From positions 106,098,398 through 106,162,397 of the forward strand of contig NC_092521.1 of assembly GCF_037038585.1 (NCBI RefSeq): a stretch of 64,000 nucleotides of DNA, given 5' to 3'. The notes under the pieces were generated by a model. That model did no database searches. It was not told the DNA's origin and saw only the letters and a program-made list of their open reading frames with translations. This document shows, piece by piece, positions 44,758 through 59,600 of the stretch (positions within the stretch are counted from its first letter, which is position 1; every line of letters begins with the position of its first letter). A program made the translations under genes and the position numbers. The stretch is from Patagioenas fasciata (Eukaryota; Chordata; Aves; Columbiformes; Columbidae).

Positions 44758-46693
44758 CAGAGTGGTGAATTAGTGAATTCATGGGTTAGACTAGTCTATA
44801 CAAAAGGGATATTTGTTTGTTTCCTTTCCTACTGTGCTCATAAAGGTTAATTTACATAGTACATCGTCCTGTACATTTGAGAGATCCAAACAGACAGTGA
44901 GAAATGAGCCAAGAAGAAAACTAGGACATTTAGCCTCACTTTAGAAAAATCACTACCAAATAGGGAAGAGACAGATGTTACAGAGGGTTGTAAATTTATG
45001 TTGAAATGTGCTATTTGAACCTGACAGAGCCCTGTTGGGTACTGGTATGATACTTGTATCCTGATAGGACAGATAGCCAGGCAGAACTATAGAGAGCACC
45101 ACTGTTTCCATTACTGGAATTACAAGTCAAATTCCCAAGTTCTAGGTTAATTACTTTAGGAATAACATGGATAGTAAGTTAGAAACAGAAATTTAGCAAA
45201 GAATTTTTTACAGTGTTCTTATCTTCAAAACACTTAGATATTAGAGATGCACCTTATTCTAGTCTGATTTCACTTGCTGTGTGAGCCTAAATTCTCAGCA
45301 TCATAGACTAGGCAAAGGTCTCTTGCCTGGAAGACGTTCCTTCCTTTATTACTACTTCAATTTGCCATCTGACTGCTTTTCAAGTGTAGTCCTTCATGGA
45401 GACACTAAGCTTCCCTGCATGTTAATCGTTGCAGGCAACCTGATACTTATGTTCAGCATAAAATGCAAACTGGTATTTATAATTTTATTCACTTCTTTTT
45501 TCTCCCTCTGTCCTTTTCTATAAGGGAAAAACATTAAAGCTGTACAACAATAGGTTGAATTTTTATGTCTGCTCATCCAAGATGGCAAATCGACAAAGAA
45601 AATGCTGCCTTTTTGGAGCTTGAACAGTGATCTGATGATTTGCCTAATGGAAAAATCTTGGTTTTAAGGTTACCAGTCCAATGTGTGCTATCAGATCAGG
45701 CAAAGTAATATTACTTCCTGTCACATACCAGATCTGGCATGGTAAATGGAAGAACATCCCACTCATGCAGCTGTGCTTTTTGGTAGCTAGATTTGTACCT
45801 GAAGGGACTTTGGAACCAAAATACAGAGTATTTTGCATTTTTTCTGATCATTGATATGAACATAATGAAGATACTGTGCATGAATATCAATGGTAACGTA
45901 TTGTGCATTCAGAAAGGAGTTTTACTTTAGAAATTGAGAAATTCAAAAGTTCCAGAACTGGTTCGACTGAGGGTGCATTTGTCAAGAATAGTCCTACCCC
46001 AGGAATGCTCAAGCTCATAAGTTCTCCCACTTCAGCTGAGTTGGTAAACTCTTGAAAATAAAAACCAAAAGGTGTCCTTCCTCAGTTTTTGTCAATGGAG
46101 ATGAACAGTCTGCAGAAAAACAAACAAACAAACAAAAAAAAACATCAAAAGGTTCTAACTTACCTAATTATAAAGCCTGTCCTCACCTATTGGCTGCTGT
46201 TCACTATCTTAACTATTGAATGCTATAATTGTACTAGTTATCCAGGTGTGATGAAGCCTGTATGATAGATAAGACGGTAGTTTCAATCAGACTAAAATGT
46301 ATTTTGTATTGGTACAAATACATACATACACACATATATAAAGCAAAACAACATCAGCTTTTATTCATTCCGGTTAGTTCCCTTCTGCTATTCCTTTTAC
46401 AGATTTAGAAGGAAATTAAGCTTTAATATCATACCATGTAGTTTTCCATTTGTTGTTACATGGAAGCCTTAACACATCCTGCTACACTATACTTTAGAGT
46501 TCATGCCCACACTTCTTTATTTAGCTCATTAGCTATTTTCAAGAGTCAAAGACTGTGTAAGGTAAAAGAAAAAAAAAAAAAAAAAAAAGAAAAGGATCAG
46601 TAAAAAGAAAGCCTAAAACCTTATATACAATTGTAATAATGAGCCAATGTCTTGCTTCTTGAAGGGAGCTACACCTAGATGGGACAAGATCAG
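44758..46693. other. non-coding DNA
   Basis: No exon with paired splice sites seen. A (CAAA)n run lies at 46117-46142, a mixed ATAC/AC/AT run at 46318-46340 and a run of 20 A at 46569-46588. A minus-strand GTAAGT donor near 46160 has no convincing exon before it. Confidence 0.55.
46569..46588. repeat. (A)20 run
   Basis: Twenty consecutive A in an A-rich context. Confidence 0.9.
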
Positions 46694-47215
46694 TGTCAAC
46701 GTTTAAGGCAAGGCAGCAATAAACCATGGCAGACACTCCCTGTTACCCCCTCACCTACCACCACCCCGTTACTCTAGATCAGAAAGATGACAGGGAGGAT
46801 AAGAGGGATGGAAGAGAGACTTAGACTTCAAGTTGGAAGGTTTTAAAGGGTTTTATTAATGCTACTAATAAATGGAAAATATATACAAAATATACAAAAC
46901 CAATCTTGAATGCTCAATGTGGAGTTGGTGTCACTCCAGCAGCAGCAGAGCCACCAGAAGTCATGGGCGGGACTTTACAGCAAACCGGAAACTGGTTGCA
47001 GGGATGCAGGGCTTGAGGCCTGTAGATCACAGGCAGACAGACAGGGTCCTCTCTAGATGCCAGTCAAAGAGCCAACTGACCCTTTTGATCACTCTCTTAC
47101 ATAGGGGGTATGACAATTATGGGATGGAATACTCAATTGGTCAATTTAAGTCACCTGTTCCATCCACCCCTCCCACTAAAAGAGAACTGGTCTTGTTTTT
47201 AACAAAACCAGGACA
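46694..47215 (-). mobile_element. solo LTR, family B copy 2 (minus orientation)
   Basis: The left edge is TGTCAACGTTT and the right edge ACAAAACCAGGACA, the reverse complement of the 42940 copy's start. Perfect duplications ATCAG flank it at 46689-46693 and 47216-47220. Shared blocks include AATAAACCATGGCAGA, TATACAAAACCAATCTTGAA and TAAAAACAAGACCAG. On the minus strand an AATAAA lies at 46852-46857, aligned with the AGTAAA of the other copy. At 522 bp it is shorter and has internal differences, so the two come from separate insertions. Confidence 0.93.
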
Positions 47216-50200
47216 ATCAGTATCCACAAATTTCAAAAATTATTTGAGATTTAAATATGTTCCCTAAACATAACAAATTTCCTTTGCCTACAACTATGTA
47301 AAAAATGAATTAGAAAGAAGCAGTAAATCTAATTCATATACAGCACCAAAAGGAAAGGTCTTGTGGAGGCCAGAATTCCTGTATCAGTGCAGTCATAGAT
47401 TCAGTTCTCCAGTGACTTATCTGGACTAGGCACTTTAGTAAGGAATTGGGGAAAAATAACGCTCTCATACACAGTTTCTTTTGTTTCTCTCTTCAGGCTA
47501 CCTACCATGTCAACATCCACAAGCATCTCAGAGCACGGAGGCAGACAGAAAACATGGAAGAGAAACAGTATAAGTGTTACTTCAGGCATGCCACAAGATG
47601 ATGGCCAACACTGTTGATTGTACTGGTACTAAATTATTACTGCCTTGAAGCAATGAGGAAACTATATATATGGATTGCCTCTGAGGTGTGTTTCTGGGAC
47701 ATAGTGCCTCCTGTGAGTTCCACTCCCATAATGAAGGTTAAACACCAACCTTTGCTTAGGGCTGTGCCCAAAGGTATAGTCTGCTTTTCAGAAGCAGATT
47801 CAGGTTTTTCTTCCTGGCCTTAACTGAATGCAGTCAGCCAAGATACTGAAGTAGTTCTAGGCAAAGGCTGACCAGGATTCAGATACTTGTACTTGTTTGT
47901 GGGTGAAATGATGAGGCTTCTGAGGTCCAGTGTCATAAAGATGCAAGCAACATTTAGTTTCACTGCATATTTTTGTTGCTGCTTTTGCTTTCCCATGACT
48001 GGCTGAGCTTTGAATCTCGGTGAGGCAGATAAACAATGGGAAATTATCATGAGCAGAATGGACTGCAGAAAACTTGCAGGTTATAAGATTTATTTTCTAT
48101 GGGTTTGTATATTCATTAAAGCATTCATGATTTGGGCAATTGTCTTTCTATCCTGCTCTGCTTCCTGTATGTGTGAGGTTGTGAAAACTAAATGTAATTT
48201 TTCTATCCAGACTTTTCCAGTATTCTCTCAGATTTTAACTAGGCTGCTAATGTGCACATAGTAATATATCTCAGAGCCATTATAAAGTGCTGTTACTTAC
48301 TATATCACATACGTAGGAAATGCTTCTAGGAGTGTTTGATTGACAATATGTGGCCAAATAAAGCTCTAAAAAAATGTGAATACATCCTACCAGTACTATT
48401 TATTACCTAGGGTATTCAGTAAATATTACTTGTTTGCCATAATTTTCTACAAGACTTCTGTGGTGCATGTCTACATAATATGAATTTTACAGTACAAAAT
48501 ATGTCTGCCTTCAACTAGAAAGTATGTGTAGGCTTCTCACTTGCTTCAGCACTCATTTCATCCTGCTAATTCTGTATTTCTAGGCTACTGGATGGCTTGG
48601 GGCAGTCATTAGAAAGTCCTGCATCTTGTTATCTGCAGTATCACTAGCAATTTGCTGGACATCCCGAGTTCACTGGAGGCATTAGTATGAAGGCCAACAC
48701 CTCATGAAATACCCTATACTTTTCAGTATTCATATCTCCACCAGGCTAAGTTGTTAAACTTTGGGGCACGTTGTAAGTCTTTTTCTTGAGAAAGTAGGGT
48801 GGAGAGGGTTTCAGATGATGTCATGTCTTCTTGTATTAACAACTGAAGAATGTACAGAATACAAATAGATATGACTAATATTGAAATGAGCAGCCCAGAG
48901 CTTTCTGAAAGTGGTTATTAGGCCTCCACACATGCATATTACTTTAGTTGGTTTATTCAGAGAGATTCCCAAATAAGAGCCAAAGGTCACAAAATGTCCT
49001 TTTGCTCTCCATGGTTAATGATAGCCTATGGCCAATAGAACTCCTGAGTTTATCAGAAATATCAGTGTTCTCATGTCCTGAAATACAGAAGGTAATGAAG
49101 TGTTAAACAATTATGCACAGTGGTAGGTGATAATGCAAGAAGAGAGACATGTTCCTGGTGGGTTAATATTCATACACTAGTCTATTACAGCAGCTGGAAG
49201 GTAATTTCCTTTTCTTTTGTCTTGGCTATGGTTACTAATATCCCCATTTTTCCTCGCCTGTCTCACTTTGATGTCAAAATAATTATTAAACAACTAAGTA
49301 CCCCCATTTGGCAAATGATTTTCACAGGAAGTCTGTCCACAAATGTAAAAGGGTGAGAGTGAATGACAAATAAGTATACCTTGTACCAGTTTGTGCAGAT
49401 TTGCTAAAATGCCAGCAGAAGCCCCCACAAAAAGAAACTGTTAATTATCTGTTAATAATCCTGTCGCAAGGAAGAGTGTGTATGTGTCTATGAAGTGTGA
49501 GTATTTTTTTAAGTTACCCATTCCACAGCAGCTTTCATAACAGTTAAATGTGGATTAACAACAAAGACACTATGGTTTAATGTTCTCCTTTTGTAAATTA
49601 CTAATTACTAACACTTACTGGAAGAAAGTATTGCATCTACCAATCTTTATGAACTTTAAGAAATGCAGTTATGTGTTTTGTCTGGTTTCTGTGTATTTTT
49701 GTTTCTGTAGAAATAATGCACTGAAGTGTTTTTCCCCCTGGGCATAGTATAAAGACAACCATATATGTGCCATATAAGTGATTCCCACTTGCTTGTTAAT
49801 GAGTAATTCACAGAAATAGGACACACAGGCAGTAGAAGTGAAATACAGCACAAGGCCTGAATAAATAGACTCTCATGTGTAGTTCTGCTGTCTGCACCAA
49901 ACATTGCTGGAAGCAGATGTGTTGATGAGCACAATGCAGGAACACAGTGAGAATTCTGAATGGCATTAGCTGATATAGTTTATTGGCCTTGGAAGCCAGA
50001 AAGTGGCAGCAGCAGCAGCCCTGGGGCAGTGCAAGGTGAAGGCTCAGGATACGAAACTGATCCCAGTGAGATGCAGAACACTGGCAGATTTTATTATTTA
50101 TTTTTTTTTTCTTTTTGCAAATGTATACAAAAAACAGTCACTGGCTTTCCTATGTATCTGTTCTACAGTTTGAGAAAATGCTTCTCCCTCCTACAGGTTT

Positions 50201-51472
50201 CCCCAGTATTTCCTATGTATGTCACGACACTTTTACACTATTACCTTAAGGCAAAGGTTTGAGTGTACATGAGCACTGAGATGAATGAGCTTTAAATCAT
50301 CCAAGCTTATTGGAGCCAAATGACTTCATTTGAAGTTATTTCAATCAAAATCTCAGTCCAATTAGAATATTTCCATAATATCCATCTAAAGTAGACCATA
50401 TATGCATCCTCCTTTCTTCAGTGGCAGTAATTTATCTACTGTTATGGTTCAAAATTCTGACTTGACTATACCCTGAGATGAGTAGAAGGGCATCAGAGTT
50501 TCAGGAGCAACAAAGTCTGCTTCCTGAAAAACGAAAACGCACTACAGACTTTGCATCAGGAAATCTAAGCTAGTTTAAAAATGAGAAGCCAGTAGGCTGA
50601 AATGAATAGGTGAACAGTGACTAGCATGTATCTGTATTTAGTGTTGTTTATACTATAAGACCCTTTCTATTTGATCAATGAGTAATAGGAGAAATAGTAT
50701 TAATTTTCTAATGTTATTGCTTTTATTGCAATTTTAAGTGTCCAAAATGTTAACAATCATATTAAATTCTTCCTTTTGTTGCCTTGATCTTTTTATTATT
50801 GGTGCTGTCCTGTTGTTCCAGAAAATGTTCTGATCTAGAAGTGCTTTACTCAGGTTATTTTTTCTGTTCAAAAACACCTAACTGACAAGATCAGATTGTT
50901 GGATGGCTGTAATACTCAGGTATGCAAGAACTATTCTGGGAGTGGCAGCTAAAAGGAGTTTGAATAACAAGCCCTCATGACTATGACTATCAAAAATAAA
51001 AGTAAATTCTTCACAAAATTCAGCTAAGTGTGCTAATGGGGTAGCTGAGTTGCTGTCATTAACAGCTGTTCTTAATGGGCCCCTGAGCCACCCTATATGT
51101 GAACTACAGCTGTTGAAAGTGTGGTCAGCAGAGCCTCATTGCCTAACACAAACAAAAGCAATTGAATTCCAGCTTTTGACACTAATGCAAATTCCTTTAC
51201 AGTGTGTATCATGAGGGAAGTAGAGGTTCTGCAATGTCACTTTAGAACTGTGAGAGGATGTGGAATACCACAGACAGGATGGTTATGATATAATAGCTGA
51301 TAAGAAATCAAGGGCTGGAAAATTCAATCAGAAACCATTTTCCTACAGCACACAGCAACATGAAGATCCACCTCCTTAAAACTCATGAAGTTACAGTAAG
51401 TTAAAATTAATATAAATAAGACAGAATCAAAGCTGTATCTATTGACTCTTGAAGCAGACTTACCTTGCAGCA

Positions 51473-51500
51473 GAATACTAGTAGTAGTATACTAGTATTC
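51473..51500. repeat. perfect 9-bp inverted repeat, 10-bp loop
   Basis: GAATACTAG, spacer TAGTAGTATA, CTAGTATTC. Small hairpin-forming sequence next to a minus-strand donor word (GTAAGT, near 51464). Confidence 0.9.
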
Positions 51501-53923
51501 CTACCAGTAGAATCCTAGCTTTATCTTGACAAATCTTTCCTTCACCTTAAAAAGAAAGTGTCTGATGTTTTGGGCCCTAAAAGAGTTTGCTGTGATGGCA
51601 TGACTCATCAAATCTGCAAAGATATGCACCTCCTCTTTTTCACGCATGAGAAAGTAAAAATTCACACACAAAAAAATGGAATTTTGGTTACTTCTCTCCC
51701 CTGTCAAAGTCTGATAATGTTACATGCTCCTTCAACTGTAGAACTGTCTAACTGGCCGACAGTCACAATTCTTACAGTGAAAGTGAAGAAACGCCAAAAA
51801 ATATTTCTTTCCTGTAGTTCTTATCTTCGGCCTCTAATGTTACAGAATCTACCATCACAGACCTACTGTGAGGCAAGAGCTTTATTCCAGGTAGAAGAAT
51901 CAGTATAGATCTCATAAAGAAGACCACTGGTTCCCAGTAAGACAAAATTATGAAGAAACGTCGAGACATGAAGTGTATGCCAGAACCATGGCCCTGAAGC
52001 CAGCTTACTACATACATCTCTTCCTATTTCAGAGCATTTCCTTGCTCTTCCACATAAAAATAACTCATCCAGAGTCTCACTGTGCTCTTCTTTTGTCCCA
52101 TGCTCACCATGTCCCTGTTTTTCACATCAGGTGTTTCTGATTTTCTTAGTTACTCACAGTGCTTATACTGTGGCTTCCCTTAATACCTAAAATTGAGATC
52201 TCTGGCTTTCCCTTATTTGTATCCTCTGTAGTTATTAGAAGTTCTGTAAATGAGTGTTCTGTGAAAGCTGGGGCCATTGATGCGAAAAACTTAACTTTTC
52301 CTAGAACTTGGGAAGTGAGGAAGTAATAATAGTTATATTAAGTTAGTCGCATATATCCAGGCTGACAAAACCAGAAATGACAGGAAGACATCAGGATGGC
52401 TTGCTAACTCTTATTATACATATTGTGCAGTTTTTTCATCGCTAAATAATGATATTTTGGTAATTTCTACATCCATATCTCAGATAGTTACCGTTCATAG
52501 ATGATGCCCTATGGTTGTTCAGTGTCTGAGGAGATGAAAAAAAAGAATAAACTGATGTCATTGGTAAAGATGAACATAGAGTGTTCTCTTTTCCACGACA
52601 CCAGAGAGCATGCTGCCACAGCATGGATTTCCTAGGATCTCTTGGGGAAATTTTACATGCATTTCTTGCACCCTGGTACATCATATTCACACTACAGTTA
52701 GTATCAAACTTTCAGTGAAACAAAAACTTGCCAGAAGATATTATCTTCTTGATTCAGAACATCAATACTTTTTTGTTTTTTGGTCACTGGAAGTCCTGGG
52801 AGTCTAATCTCCCTCTTCACATTGGGGATCCTGAAGCATTATGGATCTGTGTTTCTGAAGTGTTTCATGGATCTGTGGCTTCTGGGCAGCCTGCAGACGG
52901 GGTCTACCCCAAGCGCAGGTGCTGATTGCCACTCAGGTTGCTGCAGTTGTCCAGAGAAATTGTCATTACTGTCAATTCTGATTAATAATTTGTTAGAAGA
53001 ATACTGATAGCTACATGAACTTTAAATTCCCTGAGCAGCTGCAGGGCACCTGGGGCACTTTCCTTAGAATTTCAAGTTATGAAAATGTAACTAACTAAAT
53101 AAAATATCAGACCTTTTCAGACCAAAAGTAAACAAGAGTAAGCAAACCTTGCTTTTCAGTGAACTTGACAACTCCTTGTGCTTCACACCTCCTTCAGCAC
53201 AGACCACATTTTAGTAGACATAGTCTAGACACCAACATTTTGAAATTAGCTCAGTCTGATAGTCTAAACCTTAGCTCACTTCTTTCTTACTATGTTACAG
53301 TACCAGTATAACGAGTTGTACTTGAATAGAGACTGGTTGTAAATAGAACAATTTATGGGATGTGTGTTAGGGGATTAACTTTCTGAATTAATACAATGTA
53401 AGTTTGTTTTCCAAACATTTCTGTTCCTATTGTTCAGTGTCATGTCATTTATTGTCCTGTATTTTACAATTAATAATAGGAAAATATTTTCTACTATGCC
53501 TAGTGGAACCATACTAGAACACTTTGATTATTAATCAATTATGATTACCAAAAATTAACTCAGTACAGAGCAATCAACATCAGACCGATTTAGCCCACCC
53601 ACCCAGTGTTTACAAACAAACTAGTGAAAATAGAAATGGAACAAGGGTCCCAGTCAGGTGTTACTTTGTATGAGAACCTACCTTATTAATAGATCAGTAC
53701 TGAAAAACCAACACACATGGAAGGAAAAAAAAAGGTAGAAAACAGTAGTGCTTTCAAAATATTTTTTAGGGGAAATTATTTCAGCTTTAATAGTAAATCA
53801 ACTCAGAGAGTAAAGACAATGATTACTTCGCATATGATAATGAATGCAACATGAATAATTTTTAAAGGAAATTCAATGATAACCATAATTTCAAGAGCAC
53901 TAAACTGCTTACTAGGGAATATT

Positions 53924-53984
53924 GCTGAGTGATGAAAATATTAAAATATTGAGCTGAGTGATGAAAATATTAAAATATTGAGCT
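53924..53984. repeat. 29-bp perfect tandem duplication (2.1 copies)
   Basis: Two identical 29-bp units starting GCTGAGTGATGAAAATATTA, then GCT of a third. Perfect identity points to a recent event. Confidence 0.97.
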
Positions 53985-55102
53985 ACTCATTTGGAATGAC
54001 TTAGAATTAAAGGATTTGTTTTGAACAGCAATTATCATTTGCATTTGGTTTATTGTATGCAAAAAAAAAAAGCGCCTAAGTAATTTGGAAAATAAATTGT
54101 TAAGGTCATGTTTTTCTAGAGTGAAAGATTCCAGGTTTATTGGAAATAAGTGTGTTTTCCTTTAAATTTTTGTGTGATCTTTTGTTGTGATTTCATCCAA
54201 AGTAATAGATTTCTTTTTTGGTTCAATTCTAGTTATGTAACTACTGAAAGAAAGAAAATAATATTTGCACTGCTCTAGTAGAGATGCCAATAAAAAGTAA
54301 AATTATAAGACACAAGTGTGTTTGCTGCAGCTGAATTTCATAAGTTTTATCAGACCACAAACAGCAGTCAGGCTGAGAAAAAAGTAACACTTTTGAGTTT
54401 GAACACAGGATAGGTCAAATAAGGCTTCTGAACTAACCTCACATTTTTAGTTTTGGATTAGGGTGATCACTATATTGTTATGAATTTAGGAAAATCCTGA
54501 TCAGAGAGGGTTTAATTTGTTGTGAATTATAAAGATCTGGGCTTGAAATTGTATTAATGACAGTAACAAAGAATGTGGCTAATGAAATAATCAGACAGGT
54601 AATGTGTTCACTGCAACAGTGCTTTGCATGTACTGAAGTTGTGACGATGTAATATTAAATGGAAACTTCCAAGCTAGTAGCTGGGTGTTGTGATGCTATA
54701 TGGCTTTAGAGAAAAAGTCTTCTGTCACACCCAGTAAGTCTGTGACAGATTCAGTTAAATGAACCAGTAAATCTGTTCCTTATATTCAAGATCTTATATG
54801 CAAATGGCATGATCATGCCGAAATGCGGACATGAACAAACAAAACATGATATGCATCATATGGCAATGATGTCATTTAGTTTCTCCAAACAACATAATGT
54901 TTGTACTGCAACCTCTAGTTCATATTTATAAAATATCGTTATCTTTCCTTAAAAACTCTCATTTTGGCTGAGCTTTTGAGGTTATTTCCTTAACTATGCT
55001 AAATCAACTGATTTCATGTAGTCAACTTGGCAATTTCAAAGAATTCCTGTAACTTATACTAATCTATTCATGTGTGATTTTAAAATGTTGAATCTCTCCC
55101 TT

Positions 55103-55183
55103 GTTCTGCTGTGTTTGTTTCTTTGTTTTTGTTTTGTGTGCTGTTTGTTTGTGGGGGTTTTGTTTGGTTTTGTTTTTCTTTAG
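55103..55183. repeat. G/T-rich low-complexity tract
   Basis: TTTG, TGTTT and GGGGTTTTG words, almost no A or C. Confidence 0.8.
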
Positions 55184-56564
55184 CTATTGGAATTAAATAA
55201 CTAAAAGCATAATCAAACATTTCTTAACAGTTTGATTAAAATAATTATTTTTCCTTTTCTGTTTCCAGTTTCTTGTTATGTAAATATTTAATTTGTTCTG
55301 TAGTCCCTATAGAATTTTCCAATGTATAGCTATACTGTATATTAAAAAAGCACAGTAAAGCCATTTCTTGAATGTATTCAGTGCCAATTAAAAACAAACA
55401 AAATTTTATATTCCCAGGCAAAATATTACCTGCTTCCACAAGTAAAAAAATACTGCTGCCTGCTTTCCCAGAATAAGTGCAGAATAACCATTTGCTTTTC
55501 TGCCATGACATATCAATCCACTTTAAAAAACATATTTTCTGCAGAAAGTATTTTAATTATCATGTTGGAATGTCATATATTTTCAGTAAAAAATCAAGTG
55601 TAATAAAATAAGTCTTCTAGGGAAAAAGACACCACAGTGAAGTCAAGGTGTGTAGTAGTTTTTTTCTTTCAAATGGAATCTTGTGGTTTCTGCTAAAACA
55701 TTTCACATATGCCAGATAACAATATGACTTCTAAATGATAACATGCAGGGAAAAAAAAAATCCTACAAGTAAACAGATCTTTTTGCTAAGTGTGTATTCC
55801 CCACTCTTCTTTAATGTCTTTGGTGTGGTAGTGACTGTATTCAATTTCCTAAAGCAACAGAATTTACAAAGACCCCCAAGAGGGAGAAGAATGACCAAGA
55901 TTATATTAAGCTTTGTGTTTGATAGATGGGAAGTTACTCATAGCTGTAAGGAAGAACAACATGTAGAAATGACTTTGTTGTTGTTGCATTTGTTACATTG
56001 CCAAGATTAGAGTTTACTGAGGATCATAGTTTAGTTTGCAAACTAAAGCAATGTCTTATTTGATCTAAAATAAGATCATACTCTCATCAGTTCAAAAGAA
56101 AATACGAGTCATTTTTATATAACTGCGAAACTCAGGAGATTTTAGCCTTTGCAAATAGTCCTTCTGAAAAAACGTTTTCAGCTGATATTGGGTTTTTTTG
56201 GTAACAATTGATTGAAAACTTTTGAGTCAGTGCAAATCAAGCCTTCATCAACCTCTTTAAGAGCGGTAAATGTGTATCCCACTCCCTGGTTAAAGATGCT
56301 TTAATTTCACATGTATTTACACTTCAATTGTAATAACTTCCAATGTAATACACTTAAAAATATGCAAGCGGTATTATGTTGCAGAAACCAGTCAGGCAAA
56401 GATAAAACTGTGAGGAACTTCAGAGGAATTCAGCAACGATGAAATTTAGTGTTGATTAAAGCAATGTATTTGACTGAGAAGGGGGATCTGAACTACCACT
56501 CATGAAGTCCTAAGTAAATCCTGTCATCTTCAGGACAGGTTGCATGTAAATAACTTTTGTCAAC

Positions 56565-56656
56565 TCAAAACACAAAACAAAAAACAGACACACCACCACC
56601 ACCAACAGAAGAACAACAAACAAACAATCAAACAAAACACTCACCAAACTACCAAC
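56565..56656. repeat. A/C-rich low-complexity tract
   Basis: ACAA, CAC and ACC words, almost lacking G and T on this strand. It contains (CAC)n-like CACCACCACCACCAAC. Confidence 0.85.
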
Positions 56657-59600
56657 CCTGACAAGCATGTAGCAGTGACAAGGATATTAGAATTTAGGAA
56701 AAAAAAAAAAAAAAGAAAGGGAGATGATGTATGGAAAAAAAACACAAGAAACTGGCACAAGTTGAAATTACAGTACTATTTAGAATATATTTTTATTTGT
56801 CTGTAACTTCAGTCCACATTCTTCTTACTTAATTGTAAGAGTATCATCGAGATGGCTAAATTACGGAAGTACATCCCCTTAATGCTAGTTTCAATATACA
56901 AAGCATAAACAAACACTTCCAGAGGTAATGAATTTTTACTTCAGAATGTCCTGTGTTTCCCTATGAACAGCCTGTGTCCATCCGTTGAATACAGAATGCT
57001 GAAATATGGTCCTAACTTCAGTGAGATATGTAATATAAAGAAAAATTCACCTGTATCTAAATCTGAAATACCAAAGTGATATTATAGTTCAGAATGAGAC
57101 AACACTGAGAAAACTGGGAAGCATAGGAGAAATCTTGCATCTAAAGAACAAGTCAAAGGAATTACATGGTATAAGAGGAAAGTAAGAGGACATACGGTAA
57201 TTGTAGACGGTAAAAAAACACAGGAAATAAGGCAGGATGTTTTGTTCTTCCTATAAAATAAAAATCAAGGAAATATTATGTGAAATTGCAGGATAATAAA
57301 TTCAAAACTATTGAACAGAAAATAATCACTCAGTCCATAATTACAATCCTAGAAATTAGAGGTGGGAACAACAAAGAGTTTAGTCAATGTTCATGGGTAC
57401 CACATTATTTTGAGTAAATAATAAAATCAATGAATGCTCTGCTCTATAAATCTAAATCCTGTCTTTTTATTTCATAAGAACTCTCTAGATTTAGATGCCT
57501 GCTTATTTTATGAGAATGTCTCTTGCTTATGTAGAGTCTAATAATTCCAAATGTTGTGTAAACTCAACCCCTGATGATTTTAGATTTTTAACTGTATTGT
57601 TCATGCACTACTGCATTCTACTTCAGAAACTTTCTGACCTTTCAGAAATCTCCCCTAGAATGAAAAACTGACACTGTTTAGCTTCTTTTTCCTTTGTTAC
57701 ATTATTTTCTAGATCATGAAGTTTCATGCTAGATGTTACTGATGAGCACCACTGCTAGAATTAAATGTGGTATGATCATAAGAATGTAAGAAAGGTCACT
57801 CTAATTCAAACCAGTCGCCTCATTCTCTGACAGCAGTAAATACTTGATGGACAGTAAGAAGTTCAGGAACAGGATAAATATGCCTCTGGTTTTTTTGTTG
57901 TTGTTGTTTTTTTTTTTTTTCCTGGAAGGAAACTGTGTATTCATTGCTGGAGTTTTGTCTAAGTTTTGGTTTCCAATTCCTATTACAATTTTGAGCAACC
58001 TGCAGGTTTTGAAGGTGCCTTGGAAGCAGCAAACCAGGAATCATTTATTTTTCCATAGATTATACTAGAGAACATAAAAAGAACTTCAGTGATTTTCTTC
58101 AACTGAAATACTTTTAGGCCTCTTCTTTCCTCTATCCCACCGTCTCCAAGCTCATTTATATAAATGAAAAGTAAATATGATTCTGTGAAGTGTTTCATAT
58201 ATTCATGATATTAATATCATCAGCTAAATTACAGTACACCTATTTACATGCAAAAAGAGCAAATTTTAATCTGTCATAATTCATTATGTGTGAGAAAGAA
58301 AAGGCATTTGCTCAAGAAAAAAGTGAGAAACATAGACATCTACTAATACTTTTTTGTAGATCTCTCACCATTGATAATAAAGAGTATTCAATCTTATATA
58401 AATATTACAAATACCAGTAAAAATGAGGAGATGATATGACAAGAACTTTGATTCATCCTTAAATATGATGATCAGCCTATAATATTAAAAGATACAGCAC
58501 CCTTATGCAATACTGCATAAAATTAATAATACTTCTCTGCAATTGTGCAGCTTATTTTTCTGTATATTTTTCCAGAAGTGTGACTTTGCAAGAAATGGCA
58601 GTTTAATTGGTCTGACAAGCCTGGATCCACTGCATAACTTTATTTGTATAGCTTCATGAGAGAAATGTTCTAATCAATTTCCTTCTTGTTTTCACTTTAA
58701 CGTTATCATGATAAAGTTAATTTTTTTCACTGTTATTTGATTCTAGAAAGAATTCTTGAAAATTCAGTAATAATAACTCTGATCAAGGCTTCCAGATTCC
58801 AGAAATTTGTCAAAGCAGATTGCTGTAGTTAATTATTAAATATGATAGGATCAAATTATTTTGCATATTTAGAAAAAATCCCTCTTCCTGTTTACACATT
58901 CATTTACTATCTTAGTCAGTTTATGGCTGCTATTTTGATAATATGAAAATGCATGCCATGTATATGCTGCACCTTATGGTCTTTGGAACTTCAATGAGAT
59001 AAGCAGCAATCCAGTTCAGACTCCCTCAATTCAAAGTAGAAGCCCTTCTACTTCAAAGAATCTTTGTCACTTTTTATACCAGCAGCAAAAGACCGTCTAG
59101 TCCCATTCCATACCACTACTGTCCAACTGACTACAAACCATGTACTACATTCCTTATAAATGGACGTTTGAAATACCACATGCAAACTTCTTCAAATTGG
59201 TTATAACTTCTAGCACAACTAGTGCAAACATTTGTGTACTAATATAAAAAATGTTTTTAAAAACTCAAACTGGTTGTAAACCAGTTTTCAGTGTTTTTTT
59301 CTCAAAAACTGACGTTCCAACTTTTTTTTTCTTTTTTTGCTTCGGTGCAGAACAACATTAAATTGGGACCATCTTAATTTCTTTTGAGTTATTATCAGTA
59401 TCAGAGTATTCACCTGAAATATGCAAGACTCAAGATTATATCTTTGCACTGAGTTAGACAGATTACTGATATTATCATAGTCTCTGAAGTTTTTCCTTCC
59501 TTTGTGACTTTGTTCATGAATACCACTCTGATCATGTGAAAACTTTCTAAAGAAGATTAACAAAAAATGTATGTTATGGTTAAATGTTTTGATTTTAATG

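Noticed and set aside
47880-48070. Possible structural RNA gene, suggested by several short inverted repeats
   Set aside because: No tRNA, snRNA or hairpin precursor pattern could be folded by eye, and no promoter-like boxes were found.
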